Shown here: positions 54,096 through 63,100 of the stretch, piece by piece
Position numbering within the stretch: position 1 is the stretch's first letter
How the letters are laid out: each line of letters starts with the position of its first letter
Origin: an uncultured Bacteroidales bacterium
GTDB lineage: Bacteria > Bacteroidota > Bacteroidia > Bacteroidales > P3
Direction: 5' to 3'
Assembly: GCA_900317285.1 (NCBI GenBank)
Contig: ONGA01000010.1
Coordinates: 1 to 64,000, forward strand
DNA length: 64,000 nt
Program-made: the position numbers and the translations under genes
Notes under the pieces: generated by a model
The model's database searches: none
What the model was told of the DNA's origin: nothing
What the model saw: only the letters and a program-made list of their open reading frames with translations

Positions 54096-55084
54096 TTAGA
54101 TTCGTTTTTTGTACCGAATTGGTAGCTTGGAGCTGATTTGGGAAGGGGCTCGAAGTTTTTGTTGAGCTTCTTGTCGGTCAGACGGCCTTGGGCGCCCTTG
54201 CGGCGTTCCCATTTGCCGTCAACAAAGGAATAGGCAACTTCCACTCCGGAGGGAGAGTAGTACTGGAAGAGGCCTTCCATTCCAGGCACTTGGGGCTCCA
54301 CCTCGTCGAAGATAATCATCTTTTCCTGATGCTCCTTTGTTTTCTCCACAGTGTGGTAACGATTGGTGCCCTTCACTTTCTCGCGTTTGCGTTCCACTTC
54401 TTGCACATACTGCGTCTCGAAGGAGAGATTGACGGCGGCAGCATTGCTGTATTCCAAAATGATACGGCGCAGATTGCGTTCACGGCGGAAAAGCGGGGCT
54501 CCGAACTGCAGCCTGCCGTTTCGTATGGTTACGGGCTCGATGATTTTGCGGTCGGTGATATTGTCGACACCATTCCAGCCGAGGAGCGTATAATAAGTGT
54601 GGCCGCCGGCCGAGGTTTGGATAAGTTCCTGATATACGGCACCCATCCATTTGTCGGCAGAAAGTACCGATTCCTCGCGGTTCATGATGTCCTCGGATTT
54701 GTCGTTGAGGACCAGGTGAATGAATTCCTCTTCTTTTTCGTCGTAGAACTGTACGGCACCGAAACATTCGAACTCGCCGTTGTCACGTACCACTGCCCAT
54801 GTGAAAATGCGGAAAAGACCATCGGGAGAAGTCAGTACAGAGGCATAGTCGGGCAATTTCCAGCGCCATTTCTCCGACTCCTCCTCGTCCAAGGCAGAAC
54901 TCAGAAGTTGCACGGCTTGTTCGGAGGCAAGGTAGCGCTCATTATCGGTAGGAGCTTCCGCCACCTTTACAATCAAATCTGTGAGGCGCGACTCAAAATC
55001 CTGCATGCGCAGTTTGTTCTGACCATTCGCCATGATGCCGACGAACAGCAGAAAAATAATGAGCATTGACCTTTTTATATTCAT
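54092..55084 (-). CDS. Secreted hypothetical protein of Bacteroidales
   Basis: 330 residues. Signal peptide MNIKRSMLIIFLLFVGIMANG, then a mixed alpha/beta mature domain: an N-terminal helical part (residues 25-70), a beta-rich region with YASVLTSPDGLFRIFTWAVVRDNGEFECFGAVQFYDEKEEEFIHLVL, and a Lys/Glu-rich loop (VERKREKVKGTNRYHTVEKT). No catalytic motif is recognised. It is translationally coupled to dxs (4-base overlap), though no functional link is known. Confidence 0.8.
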   Translation of the reverse strand: MNIKRSMLIIFLLFVGIMANGQNKLRMQDFESRLTDLIVKVAEAPTDNERYLASEQAVQLLSSALDEEESEKWRWKLPDYASVLTSPDGLFRIFTWAVVRDNGEFECFGAVQFYDEKEEEFIHLVLNDKSEDIMNREESVLSADKWMGAVYQELIQTSAGGHTYYTLLGWNGVDNITDRKIIEPVTIRNGRLQFGAPLFRRERNLRRIILEYSNAAAVNLSFETQYVQEVERKREKVKGTNRYHTVEKTKEHQEKMIIFDEVEPQVPGMEGLFQYYSPSGVEVAYSFVDGKWERRKGAQGRLTDKKLNKNFEPLPKSAPSYQFGTKNESK

Positions 55085-55150
55085 ACCTTTTCAAAAACGC
55101 AACAAAAGTCCATTTATTGTTTGGACAACCATTTTTTGATTGTTGAAGAG

Positions 55151-56557
55151 TCAGAAACCCGGCAATTCTAGCCATAGAGTGGGCAGCATGAGAAGGAATC
55201 CAATGGCGATGAGAGCGAGGATGAACTTCCAAACCCATTTGAGCCATGTACCGTAAGGGATACGCGCAACACCAAGCACACCGATGAGAACGCCGCTGGT
55301 AGGTGTCAGCATGTTGGTGAAACCGTCACCGAACTGGAAAGCAAGAACGGTGGTTTGCCTAGAAACATCGATAAGATCAGCGAACTGCGCCATGATGGGC
55401 ATGGTGAGGGCTGCTTTTGCAGAGCCGCTGGGCATGACAATGTTAAGCAAAGTCTGGAAGATATACATTACTCCGAGAGAGACCACTTCGCCAGTTTGCG
55501 TCAGGCCACGTGTCAAAGCATAGAGCAGGGTGTCGATAATTTTTCCGTCCCGCAGAATGAAGATGATGCCTGATGCCAGACCCACGACGAGAGCAGCGGA
55601 GAGGATATCCTTGCAACCTGCGAGAAAAAGTTTGGCAATGTCGTCGGCCGACTGACGGTCGATGATACCCGCAATGATACCCATGGCGAGGAAGAGTGCC
55701 GATATTTCTGCGATATACCAGTCAAATGCGAGCACACCGACAACTAGTGCAACGATGGTTAGAAAAAGCAGAATCAGAATGCAGGTGTGGCGAATGGAGA
55801 GTGATGTGTTTTCGGTTGCTTCCGCCCTTTCGCGCCAATAGTCATCGAGTTTATGAACCGGCGAACGTTCCGGCTTGGCTTTGACGCGGTGAGCATACCA
55901 TAAAACAAATGCAATACCGATAATTGTCAGCACAATCCAACAAAAGAAACGATATTCAAGACCGGAGAAGAGCGGCAAATCGGCGATACCTTGTGCAATA
56001 CCGATGGTGAAAGGATTGAGCATGGCACCAGCAAAACCTATGTGGGCAGCCACATAGCACATGCAAACACCCACAATTGAGTCGTACCCCATTTGTATGG
56101 CAAGAGGGATGAAGACCACCACGAAGGCAATGGTTTCCTCGCTCATGCCAAAGATGGCACCAAAAAGGCTGAACAAAATCATTACCAGAGAAATAATGAT
56201 GTTGTCCACCCCTACCCTTCTGATGAGTTTGTAGCGGCTCAATCGTTGCACGCGGCGAAGGAACGCCATTACACCGACGTCGATTGCATGGCTGTTGTTG
56301 AGAATCCAGAATGCACCGCCCACCATAAGGATAAAAATGATGATGTCGGCCTTGTCGACAAAACCATTGAAGAAAGCCGAAAACACTTGCCATGTCTGTG
56401 GAGCGCTGTCAACAAAATGGAAGGAGCCATCCACCACCACTTCACGACCATCTATTGATTCTCGCAGGAACTCACCTGCAGGAACAAGCCACGTGAGCAC
56501 AGCCGAAAACAAGATAAGCGCAAAAACAATTGTAAAGGTGTGTGGTATTTTCTTCAT
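55151..56557 (-). CDS. YfcC-type basic amino acid/carboxylate antiporter
   Basis: 468 residues, about 12 membrane helices. Typical segments are IPHTFTIVFALILFSAVLTWLVPAGEF at the start, GAIFGMSEETIAFVVVFIPLAIQMGYD (about 134-160), a central cytoplasmic loop (KAKPERSPVHKLDDYWRERAEA), and NIVMPSGSAKAALTMPIMAQFADLIDVSRQTTVLAFQFGDGFTNMLTPTSGVLIGVLGVA. It belongs to the YfcC/ArcD-like group within the DcuC/AbgT-related transporters. Substrate unproven. It lies 3 bases after the glycosyltransferase gene. Confidence 0.88.
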   Translation of the reverse strand: MKKIPHTFTIVFALILFSAVLTWLVPAGEFLRESIDGREVVVDGSFHFVDSAPQTWQVFSAFFNGFVDKADIIIFILMVGGAFWILNNSHAIDVGVMAFLRRVQRLSRYKLIRRVGVDNIIISLVMILFSLFGAIFGMSEETIAFVVVFIPLAIQMGYDSIVGVCMCYVAAHIGFAGAMLNPFTIGIAQGIADLPLFSGLEYRFFCWIVLTIIGIAFVLWYAHRVKAKPERSPVHKLDDYWRERAEATENTSLSIRHTCILILLFLTIVALVVGVLAFDWYIAEISALFLAMGIIAGIIDRQSADDIAKLFLAGCKDILSAALVVGLASGIIFILRDGKIIDTLLYALTRGLTQTGEVVSLGVMYIFQTLLNIVMPSGSAKAALTMPIMAQFADLIDVSRQTTVLAFQFGDGFTNMLTPTSGVLIGVLGVARIPYGTWLKWVWKFILALIAIGFLLMLPTLWLELPGF

Positions 56558-56560
56558 ATT

Positions 56561-57682
56561 TTATTTGTCAAGTAAATTGAGAATGGGTTGTATCGCATGA
56601 CTTGTGGTGAAAGAAGCCAGTACCGCTTCACGCTGTTGCCGTTGGGAAACATCGAATTCGCGCTGCATCAGCATGTGAAGACATTCACGCAGGGTTTCCG
56701 GGGTATCAGCTATCTTACAGAGATTCTCCAGACCTGTACCCCGTACCATATCGCTGTTTACCAAACAATGTCGTCCAGCGAAAAGTGAATTCAAGAGTTT
56801 TATTTTCAGACCTGTCGGCTGATTGGTTACCAAGAGATTCACTTGAGCGTCAGCAATCAGTTGATTCATTTGTGCGTCGTCTGGATTTTCCACCAGAGTC
56901 ACATTCTTCATCTTTTCCACTTTCTTTTTAAGGCGAGTGGAAGGATGATTGCCTGCAATGACAAGTGGGTATTCCTCATCGAAGAATACATTATCCAACA
57001 AATAATCAACGGCATTGCGATTTTCTGTCACAGCAAGGTTGCCGTGATAGAGTGCATAGGTACCTAATCCGGATTGGGAACTGACGTCATTGAAGGGATG
57101 TGAACCGCTGACGAGCAGTACCTTCGGACATCCCATCCTCTCAAATGCCATTTTGTCGTTGGGAGAAATGGCAAACACTGCTGATGCACGGGAAAGAATA
57201 GACTCGTAGCGGCGTATCTTTACAGCATCGAGGCAAAGGTAAACCTTGCGGAATGGGTTGTGTTCCCCTGCCGCAAGGCGCGAGTAGTAGTTGGCCTCTA
57301 CATTGTGTGCGCGGACCATCACAATTCTATCCTTCAGAAAGTTTTCGTCCTCAAGCAGAGAACAACAATGGAGTCCCTCTAGGAGTATAGGATACTTGTC
57401 TGCCATAAGTCGGCGTCGAAGGTCGTCGTTATCGCGCGAACAAACAATAAATGGCCGGCGAGAGAAATGCAATAGCGGAGACATGTTCCGCCGATAGTAA
57501 AAAACTTCTACACAATACTTTTTCAGTTCATCCACTTGCGGGCGTCCATAGGTGAAGCTGTGGAGGTGTACTTTCACTCCTGCCTCAAACAAAGATTTGA
57601 GACGGTAGAACACGTCGATAACACCGCCGTAGTTTGCAGGCAAGGGAACATTAAACGAAACTATGTGCAGATGCTTATCCAT
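56561..57682 (-). CDS. Family 4/1-type glycosyltransferase
   Basis: 373 residues from ATG 57682 (MDKHLHIVSFNVPLPANYGGVIDVFYRLKSL). Two Rossmann-like halves of a GT-B enzyme: the N-terminal acceptor half with NYGGV, and a C-terminal nucleotide-sugar half with LYHGNLAVTENRNAVDYLL and PLVIAGNHPS. The usual E-x7-E is seen only loosely (VNLLVTNQPTGLKIKLLNSLFAGRHCLVNSDM). Likely adds a sugar to a surface glycan. It overlaps the CYTH gene by 8 bases and belongs to the run with purC. Confidence 0.86.
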   Translation of the reverse strand: MDKHLHIVSFNVPLPANYGGVIDVFYRLKSLFEAGVKVHLHSFTYGRPQVDELKKYCVEVFYYRRNMSPLLHFSRRPFIVCSRDNDDLRRRLMADKYPILLEGLHCCSLLEDENFLKDRIVMVRAHNVEANYYSRLAAGEHNPFRKVYLCLDAVKIRRYESILSRASAVFAISPNDKMAFERMGCPKVLLVSGSHPFNDVSSQSGLGTYALYHGNLAVTENRNAVDYLLDNVFFDEEYPLVIAGNHPSTRLKKKVEKMKNVTLVENPDDAQMNQLIADAQVNLLVTNQPTGLKIKLLNSLFAGRHCLVNSDMVRGTGLENLCKIADTPETLRECLHMLMQREFDVSQRQQREAVLASFTTSHAIQPILNLLDK

Positions 57683-58133
57683 TGAAAGCCATATAGCTGT
57701 TCCGGTAGCGGGGATCGGTGGAGACATCTACCCCAAACCATGCAGGTGGCTGGAAGGTGTCGGCAGCATTAGTGTCGGGAAATTCTACCTCAACAAGATG
57801 CAATCCCTCATGGACTCCATGGAAGACATCGAGCTCCGCAGTATAATCGCCAAGGGGTATCTTATAGCGAGTCTTTAAAACAGAATTGCCGTTACATTTG
57901 GATTTGAGAGCATTATAGGTATCTTTTGAAAGGATGAATTCTTCTTCGCGGTTATGGATGGCCGATGAGGCGGTAGATATCTTCTCCTTGACAGTAAGAA
58001 TATGCACATCGCCCATTCTGCGAATACGCAGGGTGGGCGATGTGCAGAGGTATGCTTGTTCAATCTCTACATGAGGATATCTATTCAAATCATCTGGTAG
58101 AGAGGCAACAAGATATTTGCGTTCGATTTCCAT
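57675..58133 (-). CDS. CYTH domain protein
   Basis: 152 residues. The E-x-E-x-K signature MEIERKY is at the very N-terminus, followed by QAYLCTSPTLRIRRMG and EEFILSK; the Arg/Lys/Glu residues of the tunnel-shaped fold are all visible (TRYKIPLGDYTAELDVFHG, LVEVEFP). CYTH enzymes act on triphosphates (thiamine triphosphatase, inorganic triphosphatase) with Mg. The last residue of the purC stop is shared with this start (TAATG). Confidence 0.92.
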   Translation of the reverse strand: MEIERKYLVASLPDDLNRYPHVEIEQAYLCTSPTLRIRRMGDVHILTVKEKISTASSAIHNREEEFILSKDTYNALKSKCNGNSVLKTRYKIPLGDYTAELDVFHGVHEGLHLVEVEFPDTNAADTFQPPAWFGVDVSTDPRYRNSYMAFNG

Positions 58134-59089
58134 TAAAGGGTTGCAAGATAATCTGTGACGTTTTTCTCAATGCGTGCTGCAACGTCAGCACAGTCGTCTG
58201 CTTTCTGGAATTTTTCGCCGGTGATGTGTTCGTAGAGCTCGATATAGCGGTCGGAGATGGAGTTGACGATTTCTTCCGTCATTTCAGGCACTTTTTGGCC
58301 TTCCTTTCCCTGGAAACCGTTGTCCATAAGCCATTCGCGGACGAACTCTTTGCTCAGCTGGCGCTGGTGCTCCCCTTTTGCAAGGCGCTCCTCATAGCCT
58401 TCAGCATAAAAATAACGACTGCTGTCTGGAGTGTGGATTTCGTCGATGAGGTATATTTTGCCATCACGTTTGCCAAACTCATACTTGGTGTCAACCAAGA
58501 TGAGTCCTTTGCTGGCAGCCATCTCTGTGCCGCGCTGGAAGAGGGCAAGAGCATATTTCTCAAGCTGATCGTAGTCCTCCTTGCTGACGAGACCTGTACG
58601 GATAATCTCCTCACGGCTGATGTTCTCGTCGTGACCTTCATCGGCTTTAGTTGTAGGGGTAACGATGGGTGTGGGGAATTTTTGGTTTTCCACCATTCCT
58701 TCGGGAAGCTGGACACCACAGAGAGTGCGGGCACCTGCTTTGTACTCACGCCAAGCGCTACCTGCCAGATATCCACGGACAATCATTTCGACGCGGAAGC
58801 CCTCGCACTTAAGGCCCACGGTGACCATAGGATCAGGGGTGGCAAGTTTCCAGTTGGGCAGAATATCTGCAGTGGCATCAAGAAACTTGGCAGCAATCTG
58901 GTTCAGCACCTGACCTTTGTAAGGAATACCCTTGGGAAGTACCACATCGAAAGCCGAGATACGGTCACTGACCACCATGGCCATGTATTTGTCGTCGATG
59001 TTGTACACATCGCGGACTTTGCCCACATAGAGGCTTTTCTGTTTTGGAAAACTGAAGTTGGTTTTTACGATAGCATTCATATTATTCAT
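58133..59089 (-). CDS. purC: SAICAR synthase
   Basis: 318 residues. Joins CAIR and aspartate in purine biosynthesis, ATP dependent. Start ATG 59089 overlaps the rsmD stop; ATG 59080 is an alternative. Motifs: [44 protein letters not shown] (about 16-59), [37 protein letters not shown]-like, and [24 protein letters not shown] (about 209-232). It is longer than the 240-residue bacterial enzymes, like other Bacteroidota/eukaryote-type forms. The stop/start overlap TAATG couples it to the CYTH gene. Confidence 0.95.
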   Translation of the reverse strand: MNNMNAIVKTNFSFPKQKSLYVGKVRDVYNIDDKYMAMVVSDRISAFDVVLPKGIPYKGQVLNQIAAKFLDATADILPNWKLATPDPMVTVGLKCEGFRVEMIVRGYLAGSAWREYKAGARTLCGVQLPEGMVENQKFPTPIVTPTTKADEGHDENISREEIIRTGLVSKEDYDQLEKYALALFQRGTEMAASKGLILVDTKYEFGKRDGKIYLIDEIHTPDSSRYFYAEGYEERLAKGEHQRQLSKEFVREWLMDNGFQGKEGQKVPEMTEEIVNSISDRYIELYEHITGEKFQKADDCADVAARIEKNVTDYLATL

Positions 59090-59627
59090 CTAATTTGTTT
59101 GCAAAAAATGTGAAATTGACTTTACCGTAATTTCGATGCTGCCAGAAATGGGGATGGTCTTCAAAAGAATAGTCGCGAGGATGTTCGAGGATAAAGATAC
59201 CGTCATCGGTAAGAAGATTATTAGAGAAGATGAGGTCTGGCAGTGTTTCGAGACCGTTGATGGCATAGGGTGGGTCGGCAAAAATGATATCAAACTTTCT
59301 GGTGGCACGTTTCAAAAGGTCAAAGACATCCGCACGAACCACATGCATATTATTGATGGAAAGCCGAGAAACCTCCGTTTTAATATAATCGGTACAGGCG
59401 TTACTGATATCTATAGAGGTTACTTCGCGCACTCCTCTAGAGATAAATTCAAGAGAAACAGCTCCGGTGCCAGCGAAAAGGTCCATGACAGAGCACTCTT
59501 CAAAATCGACATAATTATTGAGGATATTGAAAAGACTCTCGCGAGCCATGTCCGTGGTTGGGCGGACAGGCAGGTTGACCGGCGGATTAAGACGTCTGCC
59601 TCGGAGATTTCCTGCAATGATTCTCAT
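59082..59627 (-). CDS. rsmD: 16S rRNA (guanine-N2)-methyltransferase RsmD
   Basis: 181 residues. Methylates a guanine of 16S rRNA (G966 in E. coli). Motifs: [13 protein letters not shown] at the N-terminus, [14 protein letters not shown] (about 23-36), SAM-site [17 protein letters not shown] (about 49-65), and the catalytic FADPPY (about 116-121). It overlaps purC by 8 bases and the DUF3822 gene by 4. Confidence 0.95.
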   Translation of the reverse strand: MRIIAGNLRGRRLNPPVNLPVRPTTDMARESLFNILNNYVDFEECSVMDLFAGTGAVSLEFISRGVREVTSIDISNACTDYIKTEVSRLSINNMHVVRADVFDLLKRATRKFDIIFADPPYAINGLETLPDLIFSNNLLTDDGIFILEHPRDYSFEDHPHFWQHRNYGKVNFTFFANKLDE

Positions 59628-60439
59628 AAGATAAGCGCGTTTCGATAAGTATGAAGCGACTTGAAAGAGGGATTGAGATAGGAGGAGTGGGTACCTGTAA
59701 AGAGTGTCGTTTGAGGGGCGTAAGGACGAAGGAGAGAGAATCGGTTCCGGTCAATGTCCCCACAGAGAAGGAGTTCTAACCCGGGTGTATCGAGATTATA
59801 GGTTTTTATGAGTTCTACTGTATGAAAGAGGACCTCATTGTCGTTGCTACAAACAATGGTATTGCCACAGAGATAGCGTCCGTCGCGATAGGCTGCAAAA
59901 TCGATGGCGGTTTCTCTCCAATGAACAAGAAGCATCGGGTGCTCTTGACTGCGAGCGCAAATGGCGGGCGCGGTCAATCGTAAGTGTTGATTAACCACAG
60001 AAAGACCCGGCAAAGCGACCTTGAAAGCGGTGGTGAGTGCATCGTCGGCTGCAAAAACAGCTGTGGATGCGAGTTCTTTGCAAGGGGCTGCCAGAATTGA
60101 AGTGGTGTCGCAACCGACAAATTTAAGATACTGCCGATTGGCGGCGGCGGAATAGAGCTCGTTGGGTACCCAGGTGCTGGCATCGCTGATGACAACCAAC
60201 TGCATGGAAGCATATCCGAGAGGTCGGATAGAAATGGAAGCGAAGAAAGCTTTCAGTGAATTCATCGTTTCCGTCATGGAACTGGAATGCTCGCCTTCAG
60301 CTTCACCAAAGGTGAGCAGGATGCCCGATGAGGTTATTTCTGAAAAAGAAAATCCATTTGACCGGAGGCAAATGGATAGTCTTTTTTCGTTAGCTGCAAC
60401 CTCGTTCTCAGTGGTTATGAGCGATTTGCAAGAATACAT
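59624..60439 (-). CDS. DUF3822 family protein
   Basis: 271 residues, no signal peptide. A conserved Bacteroidota family that usually precedes rsmD, as here (4-base overlap). The fold looks like the actin/Hsp70-type ATPase: LSICLRSNGFSFSEI near the N-terminus, and a second half starting with HPMLLVHWRETAIDFAAYRDGRYLCGNTIVCSNDNEVLFHTVELIKTYNL. No clear phosphate-binding GTG loop is seen, so it may be degenerate. The role is unknown; the constant neighbour suggests ribosome-related work. Confidence 0.83.
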   Translation of the reverse strand: MYSCKSLITTENEVAANEKRLSICLRSNGFSFSEITSSGILLTFGEAEGEHSSSMTETMNSLKAFFASISIRPLGYASMQLVVISDASTWVPNELYSAAANRQYLKFVGCDTTSILAAPCKELASTAVFAADDALTTAFKVALPGLSVVNQHLRLTAPAICARSQEHPMLLVHWRETAIDFAAYRDGRYLCGNTIVCSNDNEVLFHTVELIKTYNLDTPGLELLLCGDIDRNRFSLLRPYAPQTTLFTGTHSSYLNPSFKSLHTYRNALIL

Positions 60440-60450
60440 AATTTTAATGA

Positions 60451-61149
60451 TTATTCAAAGTTACCATCGGTGACAGCCTGTGTCATGTCACCCACTTTCC
60501 AACCAGCATAGCGACCAGGAACCTCGGTGACCTCAGCAATTTTGTTGACGACAAGTTGGTGATCCATGTCAGACAGGAGGGTTTGGAGAGAGACCTGGCA
60601 TTCAAAGACGGGGACAAAGAATCCGCTCTTTTCAAGCATGCCAGCACGAAGTTCGAACTCGTTCTCTTCGCCTTTGGGATAGGGCACATAACGGAGATTC
60701 TTGATTTCCTCGTCATTAAGTTGACGTTTGTGGCCATTGGCATCAATCATGGGGAGTTTGCCATCCTCACGGAGTTTGGCAATGGGATTGACCAACATCT
60801 CCACACGGGAGATATAGCCAAGTTTCACAGCCTCATTTTCAGGCATTTCATTGATATCGACATCGGCAGGAATCTTGTCGTGGTTGACGACTTTGCTAAC
60901 GACGCGCATGCTGTCTTCGGACATGAGGCGACCGATCAGGGTGTCGAAACTGCCGCAGTAGGAGCCGTAGGTGACTTTATAGGCTTCCTCAAGGGTGCGA
61001 ATGGATTTAAGTTTCTCGGCACAAGCATCACGGCGCTTGGTATACTCCGTGTCAAAACGGACAGGCTTCATAATGCTGTCGTACAGGACGTAAGCAAGGC
61101 CCACGATGAGTACGGCAAGGAGAATCTGAATGATTGTTTTAGCTTTCAT
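60451..61149 (-). CDS. Hypothetical membrane-anchored protein of Bacteroidales
   Basis: 232 residues. One N-terminal membrane helix (about 5-25, TIIQILLAVLIVGLAYVLYDSI), then a soluble periplasmic part with a helical start (FDTEYTKRRDACAEKLKSIRTLEEAYKVTYGSYCGSFDTLIGRL), two nearby cysteines (Cys43 and Cys65), and a beta-rich end (FVPVFECQVSLQTLLSDMDHQLV). The repeated aromatic helix resembles pilin-like N-termini but no prepilin site is seen. First gene of the nine-gene run, with a promoter -7 box at 61191-61198. Confidence 0.8.
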   Translation of the reverse strand: MKAKTIIQILLAVLIVGLAYVLYDSIMKPVRFDTEYTKRRDACAEKLKSIRTLEEAYKVTYGSYCGSFDTLIGRLMSEDSMRVVSKVVNHDKIPADVDINEMPENEAVKLGYISRVEMLVNPIAKLREDGKLPMIDANGHKRQLNDEEIKNLRYVPYPKGEENEFELRAGMLEKSGFFVPVFECQVSLQTLLSDMDHQLVVNKIAEVTEVPGRYAGWKVGDMTQAVTDGNFE

Positions 61150-61190
61150 ATTGATATTCTGTTTTATTTTTTCGTAATTGAAATCGGGTG

Positions 61191-61198
61191 CAAAGATA
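61191..61198 (-). promoter_or_regulatory. -7 box upstream of the purC/dxs run
   Basis: TATCTTTG on the minus strand, 42 bases before ATG 61149. A poly-A stretch lies upstream instead of a clear TTG. The genes from here to 52221 are spaced by at most 66 bases and share overlaps, so this could be the main promoter. Confidence 0.6.
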
Positions 61199-61241
61199 CG
61201 AAGAAAATGTGAAATGGTAAAAAAAAAATGAATTTTATTTT

Positions 61242-62693
61242 TTATTTTAGATTCTCACAAGGTTCTTGGGCGATGTGACGGAGGCAAATATTAATGGATG
61301 GGTATTGTTTAGAGAGTCGCTTGGCAAGTTGTTCTGCACAATAAACAGAACGGTGCTGTCCCCCAGTGCACCCAAAGGCAACCTGAAGATGAGTGAAGTT
61401 ACGTTCAAGGTATTTGTCGACAGATTGCGCAACAAGAGCAAATGCATGGGAAAGAAATTGGTCAACAGGTTGTTGTTGCTGAAGGAATTGAATGACAGGC
61501 AGGTCTTTCCCTGTGTAGTTTTTGTATTGAATATAGCGTCCAGGATTTGGAAGTGCGCGGCAGTCAAAAATGAATCCGCCGCCATTGCCGGAAGGGTCGG
61601 TGGGAAGATTATTTTTATAGGAAAATGAGCATACAGAGACGGTCAAAGTTTGGGAAGGGAGAACTGCGTTAGAAACTGAGGTTGATGACACAATGGGAGA
61701 ATATTCAATACCTTCTATTACTTTGCGGAGCTCAGGGAGTTGGGAAAGGAGTTGGGGGTGATTTTGTATGAGTTGCTGTAGGTTGTTGAGGGCAAGCGGA
61801 ATTGATTGGAGGAAATACTCCTTGTGCTCAAAGAGTCCGCGGTAGCCATAAGCACCGAGCGTCTGGAGAATGCGTACGAGGACGTAAGACCAGAAATGAC
61901 GGATCCATTGTTGGCGGTTATCACCCTCAAGCTGTCTGCTGTCGAGGTAATGATTGAGAAGATGTTGGCGAATGGGTTCCGGAAGGTCACTTTTGGCACT
62001 ATAAAGAAGTGAAGCGACATCGTACTGGGCCGCGCCTCTCCTACCCCCTTGAAAGTCTATATAGTATAATTCGGAATTCAATCCAACCATGATGTTTCGC
62101 GGATTGAAATCGCGATAGAGGAAGTAATTGGTGTCAGCGGAAAGAAGAGTGTCTGCAAGAGTGTTGAAGTCGTCCTCGAGATGTTGTTCGTGGAAGGGGG
62201 TGTGCGTCAGTTTGAGAAAATGGTATTTAAAGTAGTTTAGATCCCAAAGGATAGATTGTCGGTCGAATTCTGGACGTGGGTAGGCATGCGAAAAATCGGC
62301 GTCAGCACCGGCAATCTGGATAGATGCGAGGTCCGAAAGGGCTTGCTCATAGAGGAGAAGCATCTGTCGGTCAAATCCCCCACCCTTTTGCTTTTTCTGA
62401 CGTAGAATGTCGTAGAGCGTCGTGTCGCCAAGGTCTTGCTGAAGGTAAGTACGCCTGTCGGCGCTAATAGCATAGACCTCAGGGACATTGATTCCGCGCG
62501 AACGCAGGTGCTGAGCGTAAGAAAAGAATGCTTCGTTTTCTTGTATGTCATCGTTGATACAACCTATGGCTGTACGTTCGGAGTTTTCCAAACTACAGGA
62601 GAGACGGTAGTATCGCCGGGAGGAACCGTTCGCACCGAGGGAGAGGCACTGAGAGGGAGCGGTGCCTGCCCATTGTCGGAAGAGTTCTTTCAT
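61242..62693 (-). CDS. Kinase-RapZ fusion: APH-type sugar kinase with RapZ C-terminal domain
   Basis: 483 residues. N-terminal half (about 1-330) is an aminoglycoside-phosphotransferase fold: SLGANGSSRRYYRL (nucleotide loop), YLQQDLGD, FLYRDFNPRNIMV (catalytic loop with Asp, about 191-203) and YYIDFQGGRRGAAQYDVASLL (metal-binding region). This resembles AmgK, which phosphorylates MurNAc/GlcNAc at carbon 1. The C-terminal part (about 348-483) is the RapZ C-terminal domain: SFSYKNNLP, FIFDCRALPNPG, VAFGCTGGQHRSVYCAEQL. In E. coli that domain senses glucosamine-6-phosphate. The RapZ ATP-binding N-terminal half is absent. Overlaps the bactofilin gene by 4 bases. Confidence 0.9.
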   Translation of the reverse strand: MKELFRQWAGTAPSQCLSLGANGSSRRYYRLSCSLENSERTAIGCINDDIQENEAFFSYAQHLRSRGINVPEVYAISADRRTYLQQDLGDTTLYDILRQKKQKGGGFDRQMLLLYEQALSDLASIQIAGADADFSHAYPRPEFDRQSILWDLNYFKYHFLKLTHTPFHEQHLEDDFNTLADTLLSADTNYFLYRDFNPRNIMVGLNSELYYIDFQGGRRGAAQYDVASLLYSAKSDLPEPIRQHLLNHYLDSRQLEGDNRQQWIRHFWSYVLVRILQTLGAYGYRGLFEHKEYFLQSIPLALNNLQQLIQNHPQLLSQLPELRKVIEGIEYSPIVSSTSVSNAVLPSQTLTVSVCSFSYKNNLPTDPSGNGGGFIFDCRALPNPGRYIQYKNYTGKDLPVIQFLQQQQPVDQFLSHAFALVAQSVDKYLERNFTHLQVAFGCTGGQHRSVYCAEQLAKRLSKQYPSINICLRHIAQEPCENLK

Positions 62694-63079
62694 TGTTGTT
62701 CTTCGGTGGCTTCTTCCTGCTGGTGGGCTGCACGGACCTCATCGAGCATACGGCACTTACCTGTGAATACGGCACCGGGTTCGATGGAGAGTTTGTTGAT
62801 GAGAATATCTCCTTTGACGCGCGCGGTGGCGTGGAGAGAGAGAAGCTCCTTAACTGAGAGGTTGCCGTTGACTGTGCCAATGACGTTGGCGTTCTGACAC
62901 AAGATGTTGCCGTTAACGACGCCAGTGTCACCGATGACGAGTTTTCCGTTCAGCTGGATGTTGCCTTCAAGGGTACCGTCGAGGCGGAAGTCGCCGGTGG
63001 CGGTGATGTCACCTTTGATAAGGGTGCCGTTGTTGATGATGTTGATGGGGCTGTTTTCAGTTTCCATTGTTCTTGCCAT
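62690..63079 (-). CDS. Bactofilin (polymer-forming cytoskeletal protein)
   Basis: 129 residues. The right-handed beta-helix repeat of bactofilins is seen at about 13-110: NNGTLIKGDITATGDFRLDGTLEGNIQLNGKLVIGDTGVVNGNILCQNANVIGTVNGNLSVKELLSLHATARVKGDILINKLSIEPGAVFTGKC. A short Glu/Gln-rich disordered C-terminus follows. Forms non-polar filaments linked to cell shape or cell-wall enzymes. It overlaps the kinase-RapZ gene by 4 bases and lies 21 bases after the PorW-like gene. Confidence 0.94.
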   Translation of the reverse strand: MARTMETENSPINIINNGTLIKGDITATGDFRLDGTLEGNIQLNGKLVIGDTGVVNGNILCQNANVIGTVNGNLSVKELLSLHATARVKGDILINKLSIEPGAVFTGKCRMLDEVRAAHQQEEATEEQQ

Positions 63080-63100
63080 TTTATTAAGGTTTAAGGTTAT

